This document shows, piece after piece, positions 1 to 10,900 of a stretch of DNA of 23,394 nt. The translations under genes and the position numbers were made by a program. Source of the stretch: Hypsibius dujardini (lineage: Eukaryota; Tardigrada; Eutardigrada; Parachela; Hypsibiidae). The notes under the pieces are model-generated. The model had not been told where the DNA came from. It ran no database searches and worked only from the letters and a program-made list of their open reading frames with translations. Position 1 is the stretch's first letter; every line of letters starts with the position of its first letter. The stretch is from positions 1 through 23,394 of the forward strand of contig LRSR01012338.1 in the NCBI GenBank assembly GCA_001579985.1, read 5' to 3'.

Positions 1-39
1 TGCATACAATGTAGATGTAGTACTGGCTGAGTATTGCAA

Positions 40-45
40 TTTATT
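40..45 (-). terminator. Polyadenylation signal of the gelsolin gene
   Basis: AATAAA on the minus strand, about 180 nt past the TGA at 223-225. Spacing and the canonical hexamer fit a short 3' UTR for the gelsolin-family gene. The assignment is inferred; no cleavage site is visible. Confidence 0.55.
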
Positions 46-222
46 CCGAAAAAAAATATTGTTACCAAAGGCATCCCTTGTTACTGTTGGTTACAGCCTG
101 ATAGTCATGCTGTTATATCGATGGTTTTGAAGGGTTGGGAAAATTCCATCACTCCAGTTATATCTGTGCCCGAAATCGGTCGTATATAAGAAGTAAAAAA
201 CTTTTAGACAGACGGGACGTGC

Positions 223-3200
223 TCAACGCCAACCGGAGAACAGAGCCTTGAATTCGAAAGGCTCCCCGCCGTCCACAATACGGGCAGCTGGAGTGTGTTC
301 CGAGTACTTTTGCTGTTTAAAGTATTCCTGAAATCAGAACGCGCACTGATGTCTTTGTACTTCGCAAAACAAAAATTGAGAAAACTTATTTCTGCGTCTG
401 GCCAAGGAGGTTTACAATTTAAGAGATGACATGGACCGGCTATTTAAAATCCTTCTTACCGTCATATATTTCGTAGATTCGGTACGTTCCTGGTCCGTAG
501 ATTTTTTACCGACCCACGTCCAAATGCCTCCTTTACCACGTCCAGCATCAATAATGAAGCAATCCTGTCAAAGAACAGTACTAATCCCATCAAATTGCAC
601 ATAAATATCAGACATATGTTGAGCTCAGTACGTATCTAAAATGTTTTTGGATAGCCTTAAACTGGGATAAATTTAAAAAGTTATTTTTGCCGGTGTCATC
701 AACAGAATCTTGTTCTACAAAAGTTGATAAATTTTTATTTTTGGAAAAGGCTTAATTTGACAATTATTAATTAGTGCTAATCCACTCAAAATTTAAATCG
801 TTTATTATGGCAAATTGGCATTGACATCATTTTTCGGTGTTGAAAGGCTAAGGTTTATCCTGGACTCGGCAGAAAACTATTGAGTTTCATTGATTCATAG
901 CTCCGCCCTTAATATTCCAAAAATATTCTGCTAAATTCTTAGGTCTCTTCAGGCATAACTGGAGAACATTGAACCTTTCGGTGTTTTCCCAACGACGGAA
1001 CACAAAGAATCGTAAAATTGTTCACTGCCTTGAGGAGCGATAGCAAAATATTCTGGCATCTTTCTAATTTCGCATGGCGAAGTATATTGGTATGTAGGTG
1101 CGAGACGTACGTTGGAATTAAGATCACTTCTTTCAGGAGCCAAGCCCTCCTTCAGGGGTCGAATCTCAATTTTCCCGCTGGCATCAGAACACCTACGACA
1201 GACAAACTTGATTACTATGGATTTATTTCAAGCATTCTACCGGGAAATTTTATTGCAAAACTGTATAATTTTAGCTTTTTTTTGCTGTTAGCTGTTGTTC
1301 ATAATAATTTTGTTTCTCGTTCAAGCAGTCGAATCACATCCTTTTTCAATCCAACAAAAATTCTGAGAAATATAGAGGAAATAATCCCAGCAGCAGCTGA
1401 GGGGAATTTCGATGTACTACTAACTTGAACAGTCGAGTCAGCTTGTCGGCAGTCTCGTGGTTCCATTTGTCGTCGGGATCCGCCTCGGTATGCGGCTTCA
1501 ATTTCTTTTGAGCCAACGGTAAAAATTTCTCGAACAACTGCAAAAGCGTGCGTCTAATATGAAATACAGGAACTAGGAAAAAGGATTGTCCCAATACCTG
1601 GTTAATGGCATGACAAGTACAGGGGCTCGTTTAGGGTCCATACAAGGCGGAACCAGGACCCGTCATAGTCGGGTCCTTGGGCTGGGTAAAGGGGCAAAAT
1701 GTTTTATTTTCATAAGTCAACCCAAAATCTGTTCTTCTGTTTCTCATTAGTTTAAAACTTATGAGGGGGTTGGGGTCTAATTTCCGAGGCCCTCACCCTT
1801 CGAATTTCAAAGTATTTACAGAAACTTCAGTTTCTATTAAATTCGTGATTTGTTGGAATCGAATATATGCACCCTATAAATAAATAAAAATGAGAGATTC
1901 GAAAAATTCAAGAATGATCCAAGTGTGATAGAATAAGACTTAGACTACAAGTTCCCCTCCGCTGCCCCCTTCTTGTCCCCTTCCATTTTGGTTTTTCTTT
2001 ACCATTATTCCCTAATTTGATAAATTGAAGATTAATTTTTTTAGAATCTTTTAAGTTTCCTTCTCACAGAAAAATGAAACCCTAAATATTGAAATCTGTC
2101 TGCACGGTTTTTGAGCAAAAAACAAAACGCCCCATTTTTTGTTGACCCCTTCAGTTTTGGTCGCAGCATTTACTTGACCGATCTATCCAAACGTCGAGGT
2201 TTTATACCTAGAATGGACGAACAGGTGGGCTTTCCAAAATTATGAAGCTTGTTATTATTACTCAAAGGGACATTGGTCAGCACTTGGAAAACCAAGTATA
2301 GCCAAAAAGAGGGAAGGGGAGGAAGACTTGTAGCCTAAGCCATAGAATAACTGAAATTTTTGAATATTTTGAAATCTCACGGGGTCTTGAAATTCGGACT
2401 CCTGCACAGCCACAAGTTTTAAAATTATCAGGAAAAATAGGCCAAATTTTGGGTTCAATTTAGAAAAAAAACATTTTGCCCCTCTGCCTACGCCCTCGCC
2501 CTAACATGAGGGGCCCTATATCCGACCTGTAGGAATCCTAAACAAGCCCCTGGCTAAGTACCTCGAGATTTTGGCCAATCAATTGGTCCACCTCTCGTCC
2601 GTCATCTATGTTCAAGAATAAATTTAGTAAATTATAGAACCCGAAAAAATAAACATTGTCTCATTGACTCAATTTATGATTGGCGTTCAGGCATAATGTT
2701 TTATCGCCCCTCCTTACCGACACGGACGATACTCTCGCCGGGCTGATCCTTGAAGAGCTGCGCGATGGTCGTGGCCTCGAACACCTCCTTTTTATTGGCG
2801 TGTTTGCCGGTGTAGATGAAAATGCGCTCTCCCGCGTCCAGCACAAACGCGTCACCGTCGTTCATACAGCGCCACGAGATTTCCGGCAACTATTATAGCG
2901 CATGTTGAAAAAATTGGTATGATCTATGTTTCATAGTATTAAAATATTGGGCAATGAAAGTGAATGAAAAGAGGGCCCGCACTTCACCTCACGCGCAACG
3001 GGCGTTTTCGAGCCTTTAACGATGAATAACTTGGGCCGGAATCCGTCTTCGGCCAATTTCAGCCCGGTAGCGACTCCACCCTTCAAGTACCTAGTGGTAG
3101 TATTTGGCGATATATTAATCAATAAGTGCCCTCGATTTTTTTTGAGTAGCTTTGTTTAATTAATATTTTTTGTTTGTTTTTAATGTTTTAAAAATATTCA

Positions 3201-4793
3201 TGTAGTAAATTGTATGGAAAAGTGACGTTGTGTTAAAAAACTAAATTCTCATCGAGATCGAGAAACCGTAGAAGTCTAATTCACAGAACATATTTCGTAT
3301 ACCGAAACTCAATTAATGAACTGACTATTATTTTATTGTCCAGATATATTGTTGATATTTTGGAAATTCAGATTTTCAATATTCAGATAATACTGTATTA
3401 AGATTATTCATTTACCGTAATCAAATAGCTGCACTTGGCATGTACTCAGGTACACTCTACACTGTTTGCATGTAGGTATGAACGCATGCTGCATGTTTAC
3501 CTAATGCCCTTGGGAAAGTAGCTGACAAAGCGGGTCGACTCGAAGCCCTGGACCTCGCGATGTTGTACTGGGGCATCCTGGAAGTAGCTGTCGAGCTCGA
3601 CCGTCTTGTACGCCGCCAGGGTCCGCTCATCCTACATACAACACACAAGCCAATCCAAAACTAAAATAAACCCGCTAGTTGTGCACTTGGCACCCTCACA
3701 TTACAAAGTAGGTTCGCCCATCGCATATCGTCTGTCACAGCAGACTTCATCATTAATTAAAGCCAGACAAGGACCAGACGACCTTGACTCTTGAGACTCA
3801 CCACAGAACAGTTCTCCCCCAGCCAAAAGTGAATTCGGTAATCCGCGGTTCGCTCAAACTTTTTGGGCTGTACAGAAGACCAAGAAAAATTGTGCACAGT
3901 TTTGTAGAATTTCGTATGACATTAGTAGTAAGTGCCATTTTTAATACATTGATATCCATATAAGAATCCGCCTGTTTTTTGGGTTTTGATTTTAATAAAC
4001 ACATTAAATATTAATTATAGTGTTTGCCGGAGCTGGTCCTATTGTTTTACCTCTTTATCATAAATTATCCATTAGTTTGTGCTGTTCACTTATATTTTAA
4101 TATTACTCCCAATATAAAAACAAAATAATTTTTAAGGGATCCTAATACTTAAAAAATGTATTATAAAATTGTCATAATGGCAAATTTGAAAAGAACTAAA
4201 TATAATTTTTAATTCTTTTTGTCTTACCTTTAAAAGTTGTCCGCCCTGTTCGCCTTGATTGGTTGCCTGCAATAATAATCGAACCCAAATGAAAGGTCGT
4301 GCCAGTTTTAATCGGGATATTAAAGCGTTAGCAGCCACTGTTTATGATATGACATGTGATAGCACACTAAGTCAATCCTCAATGGTGGCATTTTTTTAGT
4401 CAGGAATGCACTTATCCCCCGTGGCTCTTGCATCGCTCGAAATACAATCGTCATCGTTTCCAACTCTCGAGAGGGCCCATACATCCACTTACTGAGTACA
4501 CGATGTACGCGTCACCGGTGTAGAAATCACCGTAGAAGATGGTCGGCACCGGGGCCAGCGCCATTTTCTGCAATTACAATTATTATACAGTTAATAATTG
4601 ATCACAATTCACATTCCAATTGATAAAGGGCGTCAATCACGTTTGACTGAATTTAATTATCAAGTCAAATCAGTTGATTGGAATTTCAAATAATAATAAT
4701 TTGTACTTCAATTCGCCAGATGTAGAAGCCGGTCTGGTCCTTCGGGATCTTGGCGAATTCCGGATCTGCACCGTCCTTGTTAACGTTGCTCAT
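223..4793 (-). CDS. GSN: Three-domain gelsolin-family actin-binding protein, 12 exons, complete
   Basis: Exons in order on the minus strand: 4793-4707, 4567-4493, 4266-4228, 3867-3802, 3631-3501, 3090-2988, 2889-2718, 2605-2562, 1537-1425, 1192-1111, 564-460, 327-223. All junctions are GT-AG, phases match throughout, and the sum is 1122 nt, giving 373 aa and a TGA. Family marks: DPEFAKI and GFYIWRIEK near residues 10-30; GDAYIV at 47-52; [13 protein letters not shown] at 80-92; [11 protein letters not shown] around 112-122; YLKGGVATG at 134-142; [11 protein letters not shown] in domain 2; CSDASGK opening domain 3; DCFIIDAG and [10 protein letters not shown]-terminal [13 protein letters not shown]. 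Domains lie at about 20-130, 134-235 and 277-370. Gelsolin-family proteins bind, cap or sever actin filaments under calcium control in the cytoplasm; three domains and this length match severin/fragmin-type members. G47, D48 and E91 align with calcium-binding positions of gelsolin domain 1. The ATG at 4793 is chosen because no in-frame ATG precedes it in the open stretch upstream. Severing versus capping cannot be told from sequence. Confidence 0.93.
565..1110 (-). other. Gelsolin intron 10 with a fragment of a foldback-element family
   Basis: Intron of 546 nt between the exon ending SDLNSN and the exon starting DCFIIDAG. Around 890-936, read on the minus strand, it begins agcagaatatttttggaata and runs into gggcggagctatg. 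This is close to one arm of the larger foldback element at 9242-9722, so a partial or diverged copy of the same family lies here. The rest is AT-rich with no gene seen. Confidence 0.55.
1620..2552. mobile_element. Non-autonomous DNA transposon with terminal inverted repeats, copy A, hAT-like
   Basis: A 933 bp element in gelsolin intron 8. The left end reads CAGGGGCTCGTTTAGG and the right end, reverse complemented, CAGGGGCTTGTTTAGG; similarity continues patchily inward through a GGAACCAGGACCC-like segment. Flanking 8-mers are gacaagta on the left and gctaagta on the right, six of eight matching, which fits a decayed 8-bp target duplication. CAGGG ends plus an 8-bp duplication are features of the hAT superfamily. 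No transposase ORF is present. A related copy lies at 5330-6233. The hAT assignment is inferred from ends and duplication only. Confidence 0.7.
3091..3500 (-). other. Gelsolin intron 5, no further feature seen
   Basis: A 410 nt AT-rich intron between exons coding FPKGI and [10 protein letters not shown] see no gene, clear repeat or RNA structure in it. Confidence 0.6.
3868..4227 (-). other. Gelsolin intron 3, no further feature seen
   Basis: A 360 nt intron between the 39-nt exon ending GQLLK and the exon starting [10 protein letters not shown]. It is AT-rich and nothing else is recognisable. The neighbouring intron 4267-4492 is equally plain. Confidence 0.6.
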
Positions 4794-5329
4794 TTTCAGG
4801 CCGTAAACGAATAAAAAAAAACAGAAGGAACGTTGCAGAATGAAAATGTTCACTGACTGCGTCGACAGTGATGATGTTTTATGCCCGGAATAAGTTCCAG
4901 CTGCGATGTCGTGTAGAGGACCTTTTAACAAGGCGATGTACTGTAAACACCATGCGCGGCACACGCACTGAAATAAAAGTTTGCGCAAAGCTGTAGCAGT
5001 ACTCTGTCGTCTGTCAAATCTGGATTGTAAACCATATAGTCGCAGAGTGTTAACGAGCCGGCGGTATCGCAATCCTGCAAGCTCCGGTGATCGCAACTGC
5101 TGCGATGGCGGGGGAAGGGCGCCGAAAACCAAGGAAGCCTAATTATAACTCTTTCAACGCGAGTTAACGCAGATGTTCTGAAACTCATAACTAACACGTC
5201 TCACACGCTGTTCGCCATGGGGATAAGATGTAGTTTAAACTGTGTGGTTCATGGCCGGTATTGGCGGGGCTTGTGAAAAATCATGGTCGTATGTCTAGCC
5301 TTCGAAAATGTCATCGAACAGTACATACC
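4794..5329. other. Upstream region of the gelsolin gene
   Basis: Likely 5' UTR and promoter of the minus-strand gelsolin gene. The reading frame stays open upstream of the start to about 5132, without an ATG. Just before the start it codes a hydrophobic run (FILQRSFCFFLFVYG). No TATA box is convincing. A splice acceptor-like cag at 4797-4799 lies just 5' of the start codon and could mark a non-coding upstream exon. Confidence 0.4.
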
Positions 5330-6233
5330 CAGGGGGTGAACTGCACTGAGACTCGTTGAGGGTCCAACAGTCGGACCAAGAACCCCTCAAGGTGGCTTAG
5401 GCTACAATTCTCCCCACTCCCACTTTCGTTTTTTTTAATGTTGACCGCTGTTCCCTAACTTGATAAATGGAAAAAAATGGATTTTTTTAAGTTTCCTTCT
5501 CACAAAAACTGAAACCTCAAATATTGAACCTTGCCTGCACGAGTTTTGAGCGAAAAAATAAACGACCCATTTTTTTACCCCTGGAGTTTTGGTCTCAGCA
5601 TTTACATGAAAGATGTCGAAACGTCAGGGTTTTTTACACCTGGAGATTGAGGAAGAGATGGGCTTTCCAAAAGAATTAAGTTTGTTATAATCACTCAAAG
5701 AGACATTGGTCAGCACTCGTAAAACCAAATAAGACCTGAAAGGGGGAATGGAAAGGGAAAGAGGACTTGCAGCCTAAGCCCCTCAAGGTAGAGTCAGGGG
5801 GTCAGCAAAGGAGCAAAATGCGAGTTTCACGATTGAACCCAAAATCCAGTTTTTAGTCTGTTATCATTTTGAAACTCGTGAGGCTGTGGGGGTATTATTT
5901 CCAGAGTCCTCCGGGATTTCAAAACATTTTCAAAACACAGATTTTCCACCAAGTTCGAGTCGTTCTGGAATTTTTTGAACCTCCCATCTGCATTCGTTAA
6001 AGAGGAGTTTAAAGTGGACTCAAACAAAGCTCAAATTTGAGCAATTTTCAATTTTCGGAAGCTCTTGGAAATCCCAATTCCCGCGTCCGCAAACCAAAAA
6101 TGTTCAGAAATTACAGGCCGAATTTTAGGTTCAATTTTGAAAGAATGTATTTGGCTCCTTTGCCCAAACCCTAGGCAAAGCATGAGGGGTCCTGGTTCCG
6201 ACCTGTCAGGACCGTTTCCTAAACGAGCCCCTG
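5330..6233. mobile_element. Non-autonomous DNA transposon, copy B, same family as 1620-2552
   Basis: About 904 bp, in the same orientation as copy A. Matching internal stretches include the segment around 5645-5725 (gggctttccaaa, then cactcaaagagacattggtc and cagcact), which matches copy A at 2227-2285. The right end reads cctaaacgagcccctg, matching copy A's right end. The left end cagggggtgaactg is less well kept and I see no clean target duplication. A second element-like start near 5780 (cccctcaaggtagag, then gcaaaatg) suggests a composite or nested structure. No coding capacity. Confidence 0.65.
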
Positions 6234-6343
6234 GCAATGCAGATATGTAGGGAAACTGCGAATGACAAATGGAGAGCAATTGCCATGTCGACTGATGCAT
6301 ATATAACAGTAATGTCGATGGGGGTATTTCCAAATAAGGATAA
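6234..6343. repeat. 110-bp block shared with 16727-16844
   Basis: Directly after the right end of transposon copy B. It matches 16727-16844 at roughly 90 percent by eye; shared strings include atggagagca, tgccatgtcgactgatg and aacagtaatgtcgatggggg. The distal copy carries an extra 8 bp near its start. Because the match runs past the transposon terminus at both loci, the block was copied together with the transposon end. Confidence 0.8.
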
Positions 6344-6711
6344 TAAAGTGCTGACGCGTCTACAAAGGAGCCGATTGAAGTACTCTGTGCTGTAAATGTA
6401 TATTATTTTATACTGGGCGATCTTCGGCCCAGCTAGAGGGGGGATCTGGACACACCTAGGAACTCGAACCGTATTTCCGTAGAGTGCTTACGTGAGCAGC
6501 TTCGCTTTTAGTGGATGCAATCGGATAGAATTGCACAACAACGTATAAAAAAGTAGCAGTTATGGGAAATGCTTTGATCTACAATACTAAACTGACTAAG
6601 CCGACGTCAATTGGTTGGGTGTAAGCATTGCCGGCATTGGATGCTCTAAACGAACGGGGATTTTTACTCCAATTGCGTTTAGGAGAAAGGTAGGACTTTC
6701 ATTCTCTTACA
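6344..6711. other. Intergenic, no feature recognised
   Basis: About 370 bp between two repeat blocks. I see no ORF, splice pattern or RNA-like fold that I can support. A short string, ttggttgggtgtaa, recurs near 18771 but is too short to interpret. Confidence 0.5.
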
Positions 6712-6897
6712 GTATCTAAAGTCACCAAATACACAAAACAGCAAAGCATTTCAAGACTTAAATCGTGCTCAATACGATTTCGCGATTTGAAGAAGTGCAC
6801 GTAAAAGTTAATCTGGGGTACATGTGCAAGCTCCCAATTAATAGATACCAATGGGAGGTTCAGAGCAGTCAAGAATGCTTCAAATTGAATGGTCAAA
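6712..6897. repeat. Inverted copy of the block at 16862-17047
   Basis: About 186 bp. It reads tctaaagtcaccaaatacac, then aaaacagcaaagcatttcaa, and later gtgcaagctcccaattaata. The reverse complement of 16862-17047 gives the same strings in the same order, at about 85 percent or better by eye. The two copies therefore lie in opposite orientation on either side of the channel gene. Both are open in one frame, but the translations diverge more than the DNA, which argues against coding. Confidence 0.8.
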
Positions 6898-7090
6898 CTA
6901 AGTTTTTGAAAAAATATCAAAACCCGGGGGCCCCTGAACTGGAGACCAGACCACTACAGCCCCACTAGTTTCAAAATGATCTGGAACGTGATAAAGAATT
7001 TCGGGTTCTATCTTCAAAAAATTACATTTTGTTCATCCGTTCCCGCCCTACCATGAGGGGTATTCCTGAGGACCCCAACGAACCTCTGAG
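6898..7090. repeat. Repeat block related to 16540-16726
   Basis: Shares ctggagaccagaccac, cagccccactagtttcaa and atgatctggaacg with 16557-16606, in the same orientation. It then degrades into a sequence with ccatgaggggtattcctgag, like the right end of the transposon family (ctaggcaaagcatgaggggt). It is probably a decayed 3' segment of that transposon. Confidence 0.7.
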
Positions 7091-7862
7091 AGGAGTTCCA
7101 CCCCAGTATAATGACATTGCTAGTTTACTACCGTTGGTTTTGATGCGACTCATGCGAGAGAAAGCGTCCCTTGTTTCGCCATTCACCAACAGCATATTGT
7201 GCGATGAAAGCGCCACCTATCGGAACATCGCCTAGCATTACATTAGCGATGGGATGAGGATATCTGTGATTGTGAATTCAAGTTCAACTGCGAAGTACGG
7301 TAATGCACCGCAGCAGCTAATCTAGACGTACTCGTCTGATCCGCACGCATTCAATATAAATGAAGGCATATGCCCCGCGGACCGGAAACACCAGTAGCCG
7401 GGCGTCCCTAGCCAGGCACAGCCGCCGCTGCAGAGTTCCCAGTAATCTCAAATCCCACACTTCCTTAATTTGAAGTCCCCCCTCTTTGTATATGTGTCCC
7501 CATGGTGCTTGTCAGTGTGTGTGTGGGGGGGGGCTCTATCTAAGAACTGGATCGAGTGCTGTCGATGACGGACAGCCCTGACGCTCAATCAGGGAGCGAG
7601 GGAACCAAGCAAGCAAACACGGCTTTTCATCAGCACCCGGCGTGGCTCGAGTGTGCCATGGAGCTTGCATGTCAACCTCTCAATCCCTCTCTCGTATCAT
7701 TTTGTTGCGTTGGCTTTCTTTTTTCTTTCCCTCATCATCAACAGCCCCCTCTTCTCCTCCAGCTGACGGGCAATGATGACTTCATTATTCCTCATTCCCG
7801 ATCCTCCAAACTAGATATCGACAAAAAAAAACAAATTATTGACAAAAACTGCCCATTATCTC
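7091..7862. other. Intergenic region upstream of the channel gene
   Basis: Probable promoter-proximal DNA for the plus-strand channel gene. It contains a short GT/poly-G tract at about 7516-7533 and pyrimidine-rich DNA at 7690-7770. Open frames here lack a proper start or any family resemblance, so none is called. Confidence 0.45.
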
Positions 7863-7870
7863 TATAAAAA
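7863..7870 (+). promoter_or_regulatory. Candidate TATA box of the channel gene
   Basis: TATAAAAA about 65 nt before the ATG at 7934. Transcription starting some 30 nt downstream would leave a 5' UTR of about 40 nt. Position and sequence are suggestive only; a non-coding upstream exon would make this irrelevant. Confidence 0.4.
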
Positions 7871-7933
7871 TGCGAACCTTTTCGTGACCTTTGAATAGTA
7901 ATTTTGTTTGCTGATCGCTTTTTTAAACGCACT

Positions 7934-10900
7934 ATGCCGGATAATAAAGTCGGTGGGGAGACGAAGCTGGAGGAAAGGCCGCAGAGTGCACTGCGACGTC
8001 GCCTGAACTACTACTTCAACTGGCCAGTAGTGATTGACCCCTTCGGCAAGCCTTACTACCGCTGGCAGATCATTATCTCCACGGCAGTGCTCTACAATGT
8101 CTTTTGCGTGCCATCCCGGATGGCGTTCGAGCAGCTGCGCGAGCCCCATCTCGACGTGATGTGGTTGGCGCTGGACTACACCTCCGATGGGCTGTATATT
8201 TTCGACATTATTTGGCATCTCTTCATAGGTCAGTCTTCAGTATATAGACCATCTCTGTTAGGAGTACTTTAATTATTAGTCAGCATTGATAAAAATGCTT
8301 CGGACTTTGCTTGGAGAGAGATTGAAGTCATATGTACAATTACTTGTTTCATAATCAGAGGATTGTTCAAACTGCAACAGTACTCAAGACGTGCTTATCA
8401 GCGTTGCCACGCGACACCGCTCCATTTAGCTACAACGCCATTTCATGTTTGAGGAATATTCATTCTAGGATGAACGTCACAGAAAACACAAGTTTTTGAA
8501 TGATAATTTAGTTGACTAGTTTCATTGCTCTCTCCTTAACTCCGTAATATTTATATGTTATTCTATAGTTGCAAACTGTTAATGCAGGAACAACTATTCA
8601 TACAGATACACAGGTGGAAATTTAATAAAATATTCTTAAGAACAATCCAAGGTCTTTTGAGCTGAGGGGAGAGCGAGCGCTGAGAGCGTGTATTATATGT
8701 ATCGATCCGGAATTATTTTCTTACACGTTGCAAAATCGGGAAAAGGCTAAACAGTCCGTCCGATCGTCCGTGGCAATGAGTCAGTCGTCGTCTCGCGCTT
8801 TGGCACGCCATCCACGCACTCCCGGGATAGGGGGAGGGGGGCGTAAGCCGGAAGAAAGGTGCATCTAATTTGTGTGATTAAAGTAGCCGGCCTGCGTGCC
8901 GTACGCCATATCCCATCATCTCTCTAGTATTGGGCTTACAGTTCCAGCGCTTTCACATTCTCTATCCCAACATTCCACTCTCCTATTCCATTTTCTCCCT
9001 GTCTTGACTGCATGCTGTGTCACTCGTATGTAGCTACCGAACTCCCCCCCCCCACGAACCCTACATGTCAACGGCAGAGACCTCTAATGCCATAACAGAT
9101 CTATGCATTATAGCCGAGTCCTTGAAGGTCTATAATAATATGGGCGAGCACCCCGGTGATTTTGCCGTGTTTGTGTTTAGATGAACATAGGGTATGAAGT
9201 ATACGCAATCTGATAGGATAAGGCTTAGGACGATTTCGAGAGGGGAAACGCAGAAAATTTCCGCTTTATATTTTTTATTAGAGCTATAATTAGGATGATT
9301 TTAGGATGATTTCCCTCTACAAATTAATCTCGAATCGTTTAGCACGAGCAGAATATTTTTTGGATATTAGGGGGCGGAGCTATGTGTCATTTCTGGAATC
9401 ACTCGTCAGTTTCCAGTCGCGCTTAACAGTGACATGAAGCTCCAACCCCTAATATGGTCCAAAAATAATTCTGCCGATGCCAATCAATTTCATTTTTAAT
9501 GTTGAGAAGGGCAGTGTCAAAATCCTTTAGGTTTAAATATTTCCCAAAATTGAAGTTTTCACAGTTATAAGCAGAGAAAATGGAATCTTTCAGTATTTTC
9601 CCAACTTTGAAATTCTGCAAAAAAACGTTTCTATATCCTGGCTGATGAAATTTCATTTGAAAATCATCATAATTATAGCTCTATTAAAAGAATACAGGTT
9701 CAATAGAGACATTCTGGGTTTCCCATCTGATAATCGCCCCAAGTTTTCCCAATTCATAAGCGGGCGAGATATCAGGAATCTTTATCGTGTCGTGATGATG
9801 TACTACGAGCACCTAAATTAACATATTTGAGACAGATTGAAAGCTGGTAGCAATTTGATACATCTGATCATGTGTATTCATAAAGATCCCAAGTCCTAAC
9901 AAAATTACACGCAGAAAGACGCGTTAAGTGTCTACTGGAATGTGATACGGAATGTCAATAATGAGTAACATTAAACCAGACTTTTTTGGTTATACCATCT
10001 CTGCCTAAGAGAGGTTCTTCGCGTCACTACCGGTATGTCGTGACTCACTACAGCAACGACGCATTCAATTGGTAAGTAAGAAATCAGCGCAACGGTGCAA
10101 TCTAGTTGGTTTAATTGACGGAAATAATATAATATTTACAATAATATTTATAATTTCTCATAGACACAGGAGAAAGGGTTCGCAAACGCATAGTTACAAG
10201 AGTTTGGCCTATTTTTAGCCGCCTAAAGCTGGTCAGGCAATTACTGTGTAGTGGAAATAAACTATGCTTAGTGGGCAGCACCCATCTCGATTTCAATGTG
10301 GAACCGATTGTCATCAATCAACAATTTTGTTGAGATCAAGGGCTGGAACTATGTGTACTTCTAGCAAAGGAGTGGGATTGAGAGCGCATCATTCTAAGAT
10401 GGACTAATTAATCCGCCCCCGACCTTTGAACAACTTTGGCCCAAGCCAATCAATGTCAAATTGAATGTTGAATTGAATGTGAGCAAGAAAGCTAATTTTC
10501 TTATATGTCGCTGAGTTTATCTACACTGTATATGGGGATTGCGAAGTACTAACTTTAGCATACATGTTAGAAAAAGAGTGTCGGCTCGCAATACTGTAGG
10601 CCCGGTCGTTCGTGTGTTAAGGGGCTGTTATAGGGTGGATTTGTGCGTGAGATTACAAGATCCTGACGAAATAGTGACGCGTACAACGTGAGATACAACG
10701 TAAATCACTTTCATGTGCTATCCGCTGCGCGTCTCACATGAGATACAACGCGAGAGAGCGATGCGCACGCGGGCATGACGTCACGCACACTTCTCATGAG
10801 ACGAAAGATCGAAACTCTAAACGGCCCTTTACAGCATAAATTGTACTTGCAAATCTTGTCCAAAAAATTGTCTAATTGTGTGCTGTTTAATAGCTTAATG

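Noticed and set aside
6765-6968. Plus-strand 67-aa frame whose peptide resembles a minus-strand frame at 16764-16994
   Set aside because: The shared peptide comes from the inverted DNA repeat. Amino-acid identity over the 45 shared residues (about 33 of 45) is lower than the DNA identity, so there is no sign of purifying selection.
7556-7867. 103-aa plus-strand open frame upstream of the channel gene
   Set aside because: Starts without a good ATG, has low-complexity pyrimidine-driven content (FFCC, FSFPHHQQPPLLL) and no family resemblance; it probably lies in the promoter region.
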